Source of the DNA: SIG351 sp045627045
GTDB taxonomy: Bacteria; Bacillota; Clostridia; HGM11327
DNA: 32,499 nt
Direction of reading: 5' to 3'
Assembly (NCBI GenBank): GCA_045627045.1
Contig: JAZQMY010000007.1
Coordinates: 1-32,499 of the forward strand
Position numbers and translations under genes: made by a program. Under the pieces are notes generated by a model. It was given only the letters and a program-made list of their open reading frames with translations, made no database searches and was not told where the DNA came from. Shown piece after piece: positions 15,137-24,499 of the stretch. How positions within the stretch are numbered: position 1 is the stretch's first letter; every line of letters begins with the position of its first letter.

Positions 15137-15919
15137 TTATAGATCTATTCCGTAGAATTCCATTGCGTTGAGATATGTTGCTTTTATAACATTATCAACG
15201 GGAATTCCTTTCAGTTCACTTATTTTTTCTGCGACAAATTTTGTCAGAGACGGATTATTTCTTTCGCCGCGATGCGGCACCGGTGCCATGTATGGACAGT
15301 CGGTTTCAAGAAGAATTTCGGAAATATCCGCATTTTTTACTACGTTTACGAGTTTTTTCGCATTTGAGAACGTGAGCACACCGCCTACTCCGATCTTATA
15401 TCCGAGTTTTCTTGTGCATTCGGCAAATTCAGGACTTCCCGAAAAGCAGTGTACCACTCCGTTTTCAGGCATTTTACCGAAATAATTCATTATTTCGAGT
15501 GCGTCCTCGTAAGCATCCCTCAAATGAAGTATTACAGGAAGCGAAAGTTCCCTTGCAAGCTCCATTTGCCTTGAAAACCATTTCTTCTGAATATCTCTCG
15601 GCACATCGTCCCAGTGATAGTCAAGACCGATTTCTCCTATTGCAACAACCTTTTTGTGTTCTTTTGCGAGCGACTCAAGGAACATGATGTCCTTTTCGGC
15701 AAGATCCGCAGTTTCGCTCGGATGAACACCCACAGAGGCGTAAATATAGTTATATTTTTCCGATAATTCCACTGAATTTACGGATGTTGCAATATCTGCT
15801 CCAACGTTTGTTACCTTTGCTATACCTAAAGAAGGAAGAGCCTTTATGAGCTCTTCCCTGTCATTATCAAACTTTTCATCGTCCAGATGGACGTGAGTGT
15901 CAAATAATCCGTATTCCAT
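15137..15919 (-). CDS. tatD: TatD-family metal-dependent hydrolase/DNase
   Basis: A 260-residue TIM-barrel hydrolase of the TatD group, known for metal-dependent DNase activity. Metal ligands are all visible: His9 and His11 (THVHLD), Glu96 (IGEIGLDYHWD), His132 (LHLRD), His157 (VHCFSG) and Asp207 (LLETDCPYMAP). The ATG at 15919 gives the normal length and N-terminus (MEYGLFDTHVHL); longer readings run through the end of metG in another frame. It follows metG by 13 bp with little ribosome site, so coupled translation is likely. The metG-tatD-rsmA order is typical of Firmicutes. Confidence 0.94.
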   Translation of the reverse strand: MEYGLFDTHVHLDDEKFDNDREELIKALPSLGIAKVTNVGADIATSVNSVELSEKYNYIYASVGVHPSETADLAEKDIMFLESLAKEHKKVVAIGEIGLDYHWDDVPRDIQKKWFSRQMELARELSLPVILHLRDAYEDALEIMNYFGKMPENGVVHCFSGSPEFAECTRKLGYKIGVGGVLTFSNAKKLVNVVKNADISEILLETDCPYMAPVPHRGERNNPSLTKFVAEKISELKGIPVDNVIKATYLNAMEFYGIDL

Positions 15920-15932
15920 TGGCGATAAGCTG

Positions 15933-17930
15933 TCAGGATACTGTGCTTCCTGCGTTGAGCGGCTTGTCAACTGTAAGCATTGCGAGTGTTCCGTCCTTGT
16001 CTTCAGCGGCAAGAAGCATTCCCTCTGAAAGGTTTCCTGCAAGCTTTGCCGGCTTGAGGTTAGCAACGTAAATTACCTTTTTGCCTATCATTTCTTCAGG
16101 TGTGTAGTACTTTGCGATGCCTGAAACGATCTGCTTAAATGAGTTGTCGCCTGTTTTTACCTTGAAGATAAGAAGCTTCTTTGAGTTTTCTGCTTTCTTT
16201 GCTTCAACGATTTCGCCCACACGCAAGTCGACCTTGTCAACGTCATCAATCGAGATTTCGGGCTTCAAGGGCTTTTCTTCAGTTGCGGGTGCGTTTGCTT
16301 CGGCTTCCTTCTTTGCAGCCTCGGCAGCCTTTGCAGCAGCTGCTGCCATATTGGCCTGCTTTATTGCTTCGAGCTCTTCAAGCTCTTTTTTAACGTCTAT
16401 TCTCGGGAAAACTGCTTCGCCCTTTGAAACTTTTGTGCCTGTCTTCAAGCCGCCGAATTCAGCAAGGCTGTCCCATGTCATAAGCTCTTCGTCTGTTATT
16501 CCGAGCTGGCTGAACATCTTTGCAGGAACCTTTGTGAGGAAAGGCTTGAGAAGAACTGCAGTATAACGGAGCATTTCTGCAAGATAATAAAGAACTGTTC
16601 CGAGTCTGTCCTTCTTATCGGGATCCTTTGCGAGAACCCACGGAGCGTTTTCATCAATGAACTTGTTGGCTCTGCCGACTACTGTCCAGATATCCTCAAG
16701 TGCAACGTTGATCTGAAGCGCATCCATATCCTTTTCGACCTTTGCAGGAAGAACCTTGATCATATCAAGGAAGTCCTTGTCTGCGGCTTCATCGTAAGCA
16801 TTTGCTTCGGGAACGATACCGTCAAAGTATTTTTCGATCATAGCGACTGTTCTTGAAAGCAGGTTGCCGAAGTCATTTGCAAGGTCATAATTGATTCTGT
16901 TTACAAGTGCCTCGTTTGAGAAGAGTCCGTCCTGACCGAAAGCGATTTCTCTGAGGAGGAAGTATCTTATAGCATCAGAACCGTATCTGTCGATAAGCAT
17001 TACAGGATCAACAACATTGCCCTTTGACTTTGACATCTTGTCGCCGTCAAATACGAGCCAACCGTGACCGAATACCTGCTTCGGAAGCGGGAGATCAAGT
17101 GCCATAAGGATAATAGGCCAAATAATAGTATGGAAACGAACGATTTCTTTACCTACAAGGTGAATATCTGCAGGCCAGAACTTGTTATAAAGCGTCATAT
17201 CGTCGCTTCCGTAGCCGAGGGCTGTGATGTAGTTTGAAAGTGCATCGAGCCATACGTAAACAACGTGCTTTTCATCAAATGTAACAGGTATTCCCCACTT
17301 GAATGATGTTCTGGATACGCAGAGATCTTCAAGACCGGGCTTGAGGAAGTTGTTTATCATTTCGTTCTTTCTGGACGGCGGCTGAATGAATTCATCGTGT
17401 GTTTCAATGTATTCGATAAGTCTGTCGGCGTATTTGGAAAGCTTGAGGAAGTAACTCTCGTCTTTTGCTTTTTCAACAGGTCTGCCGCAATCAGGACACT
17501 TGCCGTCAACTAGCTGTCTCTCCGTCCAGAAGGATTCGCACGGAGTGCAGTACCAGCCTTCATACTCGCCCTTGTAGATGTCGCCCTGATCGTAAAGCTG
17601 CTTGAAAATCTTCTGAATTGCTTTAACGTGGTGTTCATCTGTTGTGCGGATGAAGTGATCGTATGAAATGTCAAGAGAGCTCCAAAGATCCTTGATTGTA
17701 ACTACGATATCGTCGACGTACTGCTGAGGAGTAACGCCCTTCTCTGTTGCTTTTTTCTCTATTTTCTGACCGTGCTCATCTGTTCCCGTGAGGAAATATG
17801 TTTCGTAGCCCTGAAGGCGCTTGAAACGTGCAATGGAATCCGCTGCAACTGTGCAGTAAGCATGACCTATATGAAGCTTATCACTTGGATAATAAATAGG
17901 TGTGGTAATGTAAAACTTTTTTTTCTCCAT
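15933..17930 (-). CDS. metG: Methionyl-tRNA synthetase with C-terminal tRNA-binding domain
   Basis: A 665-residue class I synthetase charging tRNA-Met. HIGH at 20-23, a single Cys4 zinc knuckle (C128, C131, C145, C148), and KMSKS at 298-302. An Ala/Lys/Glu-rich linker (~535-560) joins the body to an EMAP-type OB-fold domain (VDLRVGEIVEAKK ... LKPAKLAGNLSEGMLLAAED) that aids dimerisation and tRNA binding. The second ATG (17930) is preferred: it leaves about 22 nt of leader behind the mapped promoter and an AAAGG site, whereas the ATG six codons earlier would sit only a few bases from the transcription start. Confidence 0.96.
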   Translation of the reverse strand: MEKKKFYITTPIYYPSDKLHIGHAYCTVAADSIARFKRLQGYETYFLTGTDEHGQKIEKKATEKGVTPQQYVDDIVVTIKDLWSSLDISYDHFIRTTDEHHVKAIQKIFKQLYDQGDIYKGEYEGWYCTPCESFWTERQLVDGKCPDCGRPVEKAKDESYFLKLSKYADRLIEYIETHDEFIQPPSRKNEMINNFLKPGLEDLCVSRTSFKWGIPVTFDEKHVVYVWLDALSNYITALGYGSDDMTLYNKFWPADIHLVGKEIVRFHTIIWPIILMALDLPLPKQVFGHGWLVFDGDKMSKSKGNVVDPVMLIDRYGSDAIRYFLLREIAFGQDGLFSNEALVNRINYDLANDFGNLLSRTVAMIEKYFDGIVPEANAYDEAADKDFLDMIKVLPAKVEKDMDALQINVALEDIWTVVGRANKFIDENAPWVLAKDPDKKDRLGTVLYYLAEMLRYTAVLLKPFLTKVPAKMFSQLGITDEELMTWDSLAEFGGLKTGTKVSKGEAVFPRIDVKKELEELEAIKQANMAAAAAKAAEAAKKEAEANAPATEEKPLKPEISIDDVDKVDLRVGEIVEAKKAENSKKLLIFKVKTGDNSFKQIVSGIAKYYTPEEMIGKKVIYVANLKPAKLAGNLSEGMLLAAEDKDGTLAMLTVDKPLNAGSTVS

Positions 17931-17959
17931 TATTTTTATGCCTTTCATTTTATTTACAT

Positions 17960-17988
17960 ATTATAGCATAAACGCATATTTTTGTCAA
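17960..17988 (-). promoter_or_regulatory. Sigma-A promoter of metG-tatD-rsmA
   Basis: Minus strand TTGACA (17988-17983), 17-nt spacer, TATAAT (17965-17960): perfect consensus. It begins only 14 bp after the stop of the last accessory glycosidase gene, with no terminator in between. Confidence 0.9.
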
Positions 17989-18002
17989 TATATACGGCAG
18001 AA

Positions 18003-18980
18003 TCAGAAGAATGACCTGAGAAATGAATTGAGCTTGCCGTCATAAACCGCTTCACACAGGAATCCGTCTCCCATCTGGTTGCCTGTGAGGTAGAAAATGT
18101 ACGTTTTTCCGTTGAATTCACAAAGATCAACGTCGCTGTTATTGATATTGATGAAGTTCCTGATAATAAAGAGCTTATTTTCCGGGAACTTGATGTCAGA
18201 ATAAATTACTCTGTCCTCGTCTCCGTAAATCATAACAGGATTGTGATGACCTATTTCCCATGTTTCGAAATCGTGTGAACGATAGATATACGGTGCGTAA
18301 CGCGCACATGGAAGTGCTTCAAGGCAAATCATATAATAGTAATCATCCTCTTCGTTATAGCGAAGCGCAGGACAAGCGGAATAACGGTAAGGTGTGCAGC
18401 AATACTTGTCCGGCAGCACGGTCCAGTTCATGAGATCGTCAGACACTGCAAAGAATTCGGTGAATGCGCATCCGACAACTCTCTTTCTGTCGGGATAATC
18501 ATCTTTTCCCATAACCTCAAAAGCCATCTTGTAGCCGTCTTTACCTTTGCAGACTGATGTATTCCAGAGACGCCATTCCGGAATAGTGATGATCGTTTTT
18601 TCGTTCCAATGCTCAAAGTCAGTTGACCAGTACATAATGATTGAGCTTCCGCCTCTAGGGTCGCCGTCTGTCCAATCAACAGGTCTTCCCGAAGGACTTG
18701 TTCCGAAAACGTAAAGTGTGCCGTTTTCATAATATGCTGAGCTGAAGTAGCTTCCGAGAGCGAACGGCTTTGACACTTCGTTTGTTTCAACGTCTCTTAC
18801 TCTGAAGTAAGGGAAATTAAGTATATTCTGGAAATGAGTTGTATCTATTGTTTCAACGATATAAAGCCTTCCGTTGTGCACGAACGGTGTGCATTCGCCT
18901 GCATCTCCTATTATTCCGAGCTTTTTTATGATGGGCTTTGGGCCTACTGTTTGCCCCTGTGTGTATAAAATTTCTTTCAC
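18003..18980 (-). CDS. Cytosolic beta-propeller glycosidase-like protein (GH43/GH32/GH117-like fold)
   Basis: A 325-residue protein with no signal peptide. Repeated blade-type text is visible: CTPFVHNGRLYIVE, YYENGTLYVFG, MYWSTDFEHWNEK, FFAVSDDLMNWTV, IYRSHDFETWEIG and FNGKTYIFYLTG. The recurring 'S-x-D-(F/L)-x-x-W' strand is typical of five-bladed propeller glycosidases of the GH43/62, GH32/68 and GH117 groups; I cannot decide which. Such enzymes usually remove terminal arabinose, xylose, fructose or anhydro-galactose units; the substrate here is unknown. It starts with GTG, with GGAGG 8 nt upstream. Last gene of the six-gene operon, 15 bp after the GH39-like gene, so probably an intracellular oligosaccharide trimming enzyme. 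Confidence 0.72.
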   Translation of the reverse strand: MKEILYTQGQTVGPKPIIKKLGIIGDAGECTPFVHNGRLYIVETIDTTHFQNILNFPYFRVRDVETNEVSKPFALGSYFSSAYYENGTLYVFGTSPSGRPVDWTDGDPRGGSSIIMYWSTDFEHWNEKTIITIPEWRLWNTSVCKGKDGYKMAFEVMGKDDYPDRKRVVGCAFTEFFAVSDDLMNWTVLPDKYCCTPYRYSACPALRYNEEDDYYYMICLEALPCARYAPYIYRSHDFETWEIGHHNPVMIYGDEDRVIYSDIKFPENKLFIIRNFININNSDVDLCEFNGKTYIFYLTGNQMGDGFLCEAVYDGKLNSFLRSFF

Positions 18981-18995
18981 GATTATTTCCTCCGT

Positions 18996-20279
18996 TTATA
19001 GTGAATATTCAAGTAACAATACCGATTCGGCTTGAATTTCCCGGCTGAAGCTGCAAACTTCATGAATTCCGTCTTCAAGCACTGTGCTTATTCTGACCTG
19101 TTTTCCCGGACAATGGATGTTTGTCCTTATCAGATCTGATGATGTGTTCGCAAGCATCATAAGTATTTTACTGCCGTCGGGACTGATGGTTGCCGCGGCA
19201 TAAAGATTCTTTTCTTCGACCGTAGTTTTTAATGATTCGCCGTTTTTGATGAGTCTGTCAAGCATTACAAATGACCAGTACGTCATCAGCGGCTTGTATG
19301 TGAGAGGATTTATCAGACCTCCGTATATACCTGCGTTGAGCCCGGCATCGTAGAATGCGGCAACATCGACAGGCGCCGAAGCAAACGCAAGAAGCATTCC
19401 TGCGGTGAGCGCAGAGTGCCTTTTTGTGCCCTTCTTTTCCGGCTCGGGATTCCATTCATCGCAGATGGATTCGGTATTGATGAAGCCGTATTCATCAAGC
19501 TTCCTTCTTGCGAACTCTGCAAACAGCATAGTATGGTCGATATCCGCATAGCTATGCCATGAAAAGAAGTCAAGAGGGCAATTTTCTTGTTTAACGAACG
19601 TTAAAAAGTCAATGAAGAAGTCTTCAAAATATCTGTATCTTTCCGCATATTCGTTGTAAGCGTAAGCATAGAAGCCACAGCTTGCGTATCCTCCGATTTT
19701 CAAGTCCGGAAAGCACTTTTTCAGATGGATTGATGCCGACTTATAGAGCTCAAAGTATTCTTCCTTCGTGCCCTTCCACATAGGATTGTCTTCGGCAAGA
19801 GGCTCGTTATCGGGTTCGTTCCAGATTTCCCAGTAGGTTATCTTAAAACGGAATCCGTTATTCCAGCCTTCCGTATAATGTCTGATGATCATTTCACAGA
19901 TTCTTGCCCACTTTCCACAATCCTTCGGCGGGAAGATCCTGTAAGCCTTTATTTTGTGGTAATTCTCAATGGTCACGCCGAGGCGGAAGAACGGTTCAAC
20001 GTCATTATCAATGAGCGCTTTTATCAGCTCATCCGTAAATGCAAATTCATATGAGGCGGGATCGTATTCATCAGCATCAAAGCATTTGAAAATATTGGGA
20101 ATATCGACAAAGCATCCGCCTCCGAACATTCCTCCTGCATCGTGAAGCCTTGAAAAAGGTATTCCTGCTTCCTTCAGGTAGTGAACGTGTGAAAAGTCGA
20201 GCCAATCAAACGGAGGCTGTCCTACCCCGTTTATCGGCTTTATTCTGCCCTTTGTCTCATCAGCAAAAACAGTTATCAT
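18996..20279 (-). CDS. Cytosolic clan GH-A glycosidase, GH39-like
   Basis: A 427-residue TIM-barrel enzyme without a signal peptide. The acid/base Glu155 lies in YWEIWNEPD, the clan GH-A NEP motif, and the likely nucleophile Glu275 in ICDEWNPEPE, close to the TEWN strand of GH39 beta-xylosidases and alpha-L-iduronidases. The early GVGQPPFDW and SRLHDAGG text also fits GH39. A short C-terminal beta domain follows (~345-427, LYAAATISPDGSKILMMLANTS). It would retain configuration and release a terminal sugar inside the cell, substrate unknown. Its ATG overlaps the beta-helix stop as ATGA, indicating coupled translation. Confidence 0.8.
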   Translation of the reverse strand: MITVFADETKGRIKPINGVGQPPFDWLDFSHVHYLKEAGIPFSRLHDAGGMFGGGCFVDIPNIFKCFDADEYDPASYEFAFTDELIKALIDNDVEPFFRLGVTIENYHKIKAYRIFPPKDCGKWARICEMIIRHYTEGWNNGFRFKITYWEIWNEPDNEPLAEDNPMWKGTKEEYFELYKSASIHLKKCFPDLKIGGYASCGFYAYAYNEYAERYRYFEDFFIDFLTFVKQENCPLDFFSWHSYADIDHTMLFAEFARRKLDEYGFINTESICDEWNPEPEKKGTKRHSALTAGMLLAFASAPVDVAAFYDAGLNAGIYGGLINPLTYKPLMTYWSFVMLDRLIKNGESLKTTVEEKNLYAAATISPDGSKILMMLANTSSDLIRTNIHCPGKQVRISTVLEDGIHEVCSFSREIQAESVLLLEYSL

Positions 20280-22330
20280 TCTTTATATCTTCCTATTTTG
20301 TTTACCGGTATTGATTCAAAGCCGCAGAGATCACTGCTGTCTATGAATGACTGCGTGAGATTGTATCCGTCCTCTGAAATGTCCTTTACGGCGGCAACAA
20401 CGTTATTTCTGCAATCAGAGCAAATCGGAACAAGCTTCCAGAAAAGCTCGTTTGTTTCGCAATCAATGTAAACGTTGTTCCTGACTGACGAATTGCAGGG
20501 GTTGCCTATAAAATCGGGATCCTTGCTCTTTGACTTGTCAAGTATCAGTTTTTTGATAGAAGGATATCTGTTTGTCCAGAGCTCACTGAATATCGGAACT
20601 GTATCAAGAGTTGAATACATACCTTCTCCTGCGCCCTTGGAAGGATCTGTTACGCTTGCCCATTCTCCATCGGCACTTCTCTGATCATAGAAAATACCTA
20701 TTCCTGCGTTTCTGATTATGTTGTTCTCACAGACAAGATCGTGTCCGCCGCCGAGCTGGAAAGCGAATCCGCCGCAGTTGTTTATGATATTTCCGAACAT
20801 TGTGATGCCGGAAAGGGAGTCATCAAGATAGATCGCCTGAGGTCTGTGACCATTGATACCTACTATGTTCTCAAAAAGATTGTATTTGATTACGTTGCCG
20901 TATGTCGTCCAGTTCCTGCCTGCATAAAGTGAGCCGCCGTCATCAACTTCATAGGACGTATCATGGATATAGTTGAATGCGATAAGGTTATCGTTTCCGC
21001 CGAATGAAAGGGCCATGTGAGGCGTTGAATATACTTCGTTGTGGATTATTCTGTTTCCACATCCCGAAACAGTAGCGCCTGTCTGGTAGGTTCTGAACAC
21101 CTCTCCGAAATCGTGAAGTTTACAATTTTCAACTGTATTATTTCCGGGTGTGAGAGTGTTTCTGTCTCCGCCTGAAAGAATAAAGCCACTTTTGCCGAGG
21201 TGATTCGTTTCGCAGTTATAAATCAGGTTGTCACTTCCGTCAAGAGTGAGCGCAGTGCCGTAGGATTCAGCGAAAACGCAGTTTCTGAATGTGATATGCT
21301 CTCCGGAAAGCTTTGCGATATCGCCTCTTATGCCCTTGAATGTTATTCCGTCAAACTCTGTGTATGAAGCTTTTCCAGACAGGATCGGTTCGGGATAAGC
21401 CGTAAGAGTGAATGTCTTTTCCTCATCTGTTTCAGGAATATAGCAGTAAAGAACCATATTTTCCCTGTCGATATAGTATTCTCCTTCACGGTCAAGCTCC
21501 TCAAGAACGTTGAAGAAATAAAAATACTGTCCTTCCTTGTAGCCGTATGATGGAACGTATGCAAAGCCCATCTCACCTGTTTCTGTATTTACAAAGCCGA
21601 CAGGTGATGAAGCATCAGCCCAATCAAAGAAATAATAACCGAAAGTCCACGCCTTCTGAGGCTCCTTCCAGTTCTTGATCCTTTCGATTGCTTCGTCCTC
21701 AAGAATGACGGAGCCGCCCTTAGGATTTCTTATTTTGCATCTTTCAGGGTGATAAACCTGAGGCGGATACTCATAAGCATCGCCTACATCAATTACCTTT
21801 TTTATGTGAGTAAAGCCTTTATTCGGCCAACGCGCAACGGTAAGTCTTTTTCCGTTGAGGAAAAGCTCTGCGTTATTTCCGACTGATCTGTTGTCATATT
21901 TGTCTTCGTTGTGATATGCGCCGAAAGCGTACTGATTGCCTATCTTTTTCAGATCAAGTCCGAAAGATTTCAGGTCAACTGCCTTTACTTTTCCTCTGAC
22001 GGAAGGATCAAGTCTTTCAAGTATCTTTTCATCAGTTACGTATTCAAAAGCAGATTCTGGTATTGTAACTCCGCCGTTGAAAACCACTTCTTTTGCAGAT
22101 TCTTCTTTTTTCAGGCTGATCTTTGCGTTTTCGGAACCTTCTATACCCGAAATATCGAGTGTCTCAACGTGATATTCGCCCTCACCTATTATTATTTCAA
22201 CCGATAACAAAGCGTTTTCCGATTTTAATTTTTTCAGTTCATCTATCGCTCTTGCAGGAGTTGCGAAAGGCGATTTTTCAGAGCCTTCAGCTTTATCAGA
22301 GCCGTTTTTTGAAACATATATTCTGATCAT
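20276..22330 (-). CDS. Right-handed beta-helix glycosidase-like protein, cytosolic paralogue (GH141-like)
   Basis: A 684-residue paralogue of the three upstream lipoproteins but lacking any signal peptide: it opens directly with the first beta-helix coil MIRIYVSKNGSDKAEGSEKS. Shared marks are LTVARWPN, the 'YYIDRENMVLYCYIP' type strand, GGDRNTLTPGNN, TPHMALSFGGNDN, EVDDGGSLYAGR (E461-V-D463-D464) and the C-terminal IGRYK. This layout matches my memory of GH141 (alpha-fucosidase and xylanase members), but a polysaccharide lyase or epimerase of similar fold is possible. GGAGG lies 8 nt before the ATG. It probably acts on imported oligosaccharides with the two cytosolic enzymes encoded after it. 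A 104-nt tract is nearly identical to the first paralogue. Confidence 0.78.
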   Translation of the reverse strand: MIRIYVSKNGSDKAEGSEKSPFATPARAIDELKKLKSENALLSVEIIIGEGEYHVETLDISGIEGSENAKISLKKEESAKEVVFNGGVTIPESAFEYVTDEKILERLDPSVRGKVKAVDLKSFGLDLKKIGNQYAFGAYHNEDKYDNRSVGNNAELFLNGKRLTVARWPNKGFTHIKKVIDVGDAYEYPPQVYHPERCKIRNPKGGSVILEDEAIERIKNWKEPQKAWTFGYYFFDWADASSPVGFVNTETGEMGFAYVPSYGYKEGQYFYFFNVLEELDREGEYYIDRENMVLYCYIPETDEEKTFTLTAYPEPILSGKASYTEFDGITFKGIRGDIAKLSGEHITFRNCVFAESYGTALTLDGSDNLIYNCETNHLGKSGFILSGGDRNTLTPGNNTVENCKLHDFGEVFRTYQTGATVSGCGNRIIHNEVYSTPHMALSFGGNDNLIAFNYIHDTSYEVDDGGSLYAGRNWTTYGNVIKYNLFENIVGINGHRPQAIYLDDSLSGITMFGNIINNCGGFAFQLGGGHDLVCENNIIRNAGIGIFYDQRSADGEWASVTDPSKGAGEGMYSTLDTVPIFSELWTNRYPSIKKLILDKSKSKDPDFIGNPCNSSVRNNVYIDCETNELFWKLVPICSDCRNNVVAAVKDISEDGYNLTQSFIDSSDLCGFESIPVNKIGRYKE

Positions 22331-22347
22331 AGAAGTTTCCTCCTTTA

Positions 22348-24486
22348 TTATTCTTTATTTGCGGCATCGTCTTTGTATCTGCCTATTATGCTCAAATCAG
22401 GATTTGTAAAACCCTCTACATCATGCATATAAAGATATTTGCCTGAAATGGAAATGCCGTCTTCCATTATATCCTGACTGAAAACCGTAAAATTATCTGT
22501 ATCTTTTATGTCAGAAAATTTCTTTACGTTAGCATCTATTCTGCAAGGCGTTTTGCAGGAAATGAAGAAATTGTTCTTGACTACGGAGCGTGAAGGATTG
22601 CCGATAAACTCCGGTAAATCGTATTTTGAAACGTCTGTTGTAATGACGTTGATCGCAGGGTATTTTTCTCTCCATATTTCTCCGAAGAACGGAACAACTT
22701 CAATAGAATTATAAAGAGTATCTACTCCAGGTGCTGTTTTATCTGAAACATCGTACCAGTTTCCCTGACAGGTTCTGTCGTCATAGGAAATTCCTATATC
22801 GCAATTTGCGAGAACATTGTTCTGAACATCGAGGTCGTGTCCGCTGCCAAGCAACATTCCCAAGCCGTCGCAATTTTTGACTACATTATTTCTGACAGTA
22901 ATACCCGAAATGGAGTCGTCAAGGTATATTGCTTCGGGGCAATGACCGTCAACGCCCACTATGTTTTCAAAATAATTATATTCTATAACGTTTCCGTATG
23001 TCGTCCAGTTTCTGCCGACATAGAGCGCACCGCCGTCGTCTACCTCGTATGAGGTATTGTGAATATAGTTGTAAGCGATCAGGTTATCGTTTCCGCCGAA
23101 TGAAAGCGCCATGTGAGGTGTATTGTAAATTTCATTGTGAATTATCTTATTTCCTACTCCATTTACATTGGCACCCGTTTGATATGTTCTGAACAATTCA
23201 CCGAAATCATGTATATCACAGTTCTCGATCATGTTATTTCCGGGAGTGAGAGTATCTCTGTTGCCTCCCGTAAGGAATATTCCGCCCTTGCCCATGTGCC
23301 TGACTTCACAGCCGTAAACGAGATTGTAGTTTCCCGTAATTGAGACTGCATTACCATAGGATTCCTCAAAAATGCAGTCTCTGAAAGTAATGTTGTCTCC
23401 TTCAAGCACGACGATATCGCCTCTGACTCCCTTGAACTGAATATTAACAAATTCAATATCAGAAGCAATGCCGCTAAGAAGATTATTGTCGCTTACAGTA
23501 AGAGTGAATGTTGCATCTCTGTTTGTCTCGTCAAAGAAGCAATAAAGCTTCATTTCATCACGGTCTATATAGAACTCGTTTGCAGTATCAAGCTCCTCAA
23601 GGATATTATAAAAATAGAAGTACTGATTTTCTTTGTAGCCGTATGTTGAAACAAATGAAAATGTAAGCTCGGAAGTATCTTTGTTTATGTACTTTACAGG
23701 TGTTGACTGATCTGCCCAATCCCAATAGAAATATCCGAAAGCCCACGCCTTCTCAGGCTCGGCCCAGCCGGATATATGCTCCATCACCGAATCATCAATC
23801 GTGATTGTTCCACCCCTCGGATTTTCCATTGAAAGAGTTTCCGGGTGATACACACCGGACGGATAATTATAAGCATCTCCTGCATCAATGACTTCCTTTA
23901 TTCTGACAAAATCATTGTCCGGCCATCTTGCATAAGTCAGCCTGTTTCCGTCGGCAAATAAATCTGCATTATTGCCGACACCATTCTCGTATCTGCTGCC
24001 GTTTCCCCAAGTTCCCATAGCGTAAAGTCCTCCTATGGATCCGGAAGCTAAACCTTTTGATGAAAGATCGAATACTTTTACGCTTTTCTTCTGTTCATCA
24101 GAAAATCTTGCAAGAACCTTTTCGTCTGTTACGTCTGAAAATGATGCAGCTTCTATTGTCACGCCGCTGTTCAGGCAGACTTCACCAATTCCGTTCATTT
24201 TTACCGGAAAACCGTATGACGAAAGCTCAACGCCGTTTGTCAGATATTCTCCGGCTGACAATGTTATTTCAACTGAGGTGTTATTTCCTTTTTCAGATAA
24301 GGTTTCCAGCTCAGCTACTGCTCTTTCGGGAGTTCTGAACGGAGATTTTTTCGAACCGTCATTTTCGTCGTTTCCATCAGTCGAAACAAAGAGTTGAATC
24401 GTATTATCTTTTTTCTCGCATCCACTGAAAGCAAATAAACTGAGCAGAATTGCAACGGCAACGCAGATTGTTATTATTTTTTTCAT
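22348..24486 (-). CDS. Right-handed beta-helix lipoprotein, paralogue 3 of 4 (GH141-like)
   Basis: A 712-residue lipoprotein. The signal peptide MKKIITICVAVAILLSLFAF leads to a lipobox (AFSGC) with the lipidated Cys23, followed by the helix-start coil LFVSTDGNDENDGSKKSPF. ARWPD, FYIDRDEMKLYCFFDE, GGNRDTLTPGNN, TPHMALSFGGNDN and EVDDGGALYVGR (E481-V-D483-D484) are present, and it ends FTNPDLSIIGRYK. The Asp pair of the putative active-site motif is intact. It is closest to the first paralogue in the operon. AAGGAG precedes the ATG by 6 nt; the gap to the next gene is 17 bp. Likely anchored on the outer face of the membrane to cleave a polymeric glycan. Confidence 0.8.
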   Translation of the reverse strand: MKKIITICVAVAILLSLFAFSGCEKKDNTIQLFVSTDGNDENDGSKKSPFRTPERAVAELETLSEKGNNTSVEITLSAGEYLTNGVELSSYGFPVKMNGIGEVCLNSGVTIEAASFSDVTDEKVLARFSDEQKKSVKVFDLSSKGLASGSIGGLYAMGTWGNGSRYENGVGNNADLFADGNRLTYARWPDNDFVRIKEVIDAGDAYNYPSGVYHPETLSMENPRGGTITIDDSVMEHISGWAEPEKAWAFGYFYWDWADQSTPVKYINKDTSELTFSFVSTYGYKENQYFYFYNILEELDTANEFYIDRDEMKLYCFFDETNRDATFTLTVSDNNLLSGIASDIEFVNIQFKGVRGDIVVLEGDNITFRDCIFEESYGNAVSITGNYNLVYGCEVRHMGKGGIFLTGGNRDTLTPGNNMIENCDIHDFGELFRTYQTGANVNGVGNKIIHNEIYNTPHMALSFGGNDNLIAYNYIHNTSYEVDDGGALYVGRNWTTYGNVIEYNYFENIVGVDGHCPEAIYLDDSISGITVRNNVVKNCDGLGMLLGSGHDLDVQNNVLANCDIGISYDDRTCQGNWYDVSDKTAPGVDTLYNSIEVVPFFGEIWREKYPAINVITTDVSKYDLPEFIGNPSRSVVKNNFFISCKTPCRIDANVKKFSDIKDTDNFTVFSQDIMEDGISISGKYLYMHDVEGFTNPDLSIIGRYKDDAANKE

Positions 24487-24499
24487 AGTTTTCTCCTTT

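Noticed and set aside
16117..16566. 149-codon plus-strand frame inside metG
   Set aside because: Antisense to the Ala/Lys/Glu-rich linker and neighbouring parts of metG; Ala/Ser/Phe-rich shadow translation.
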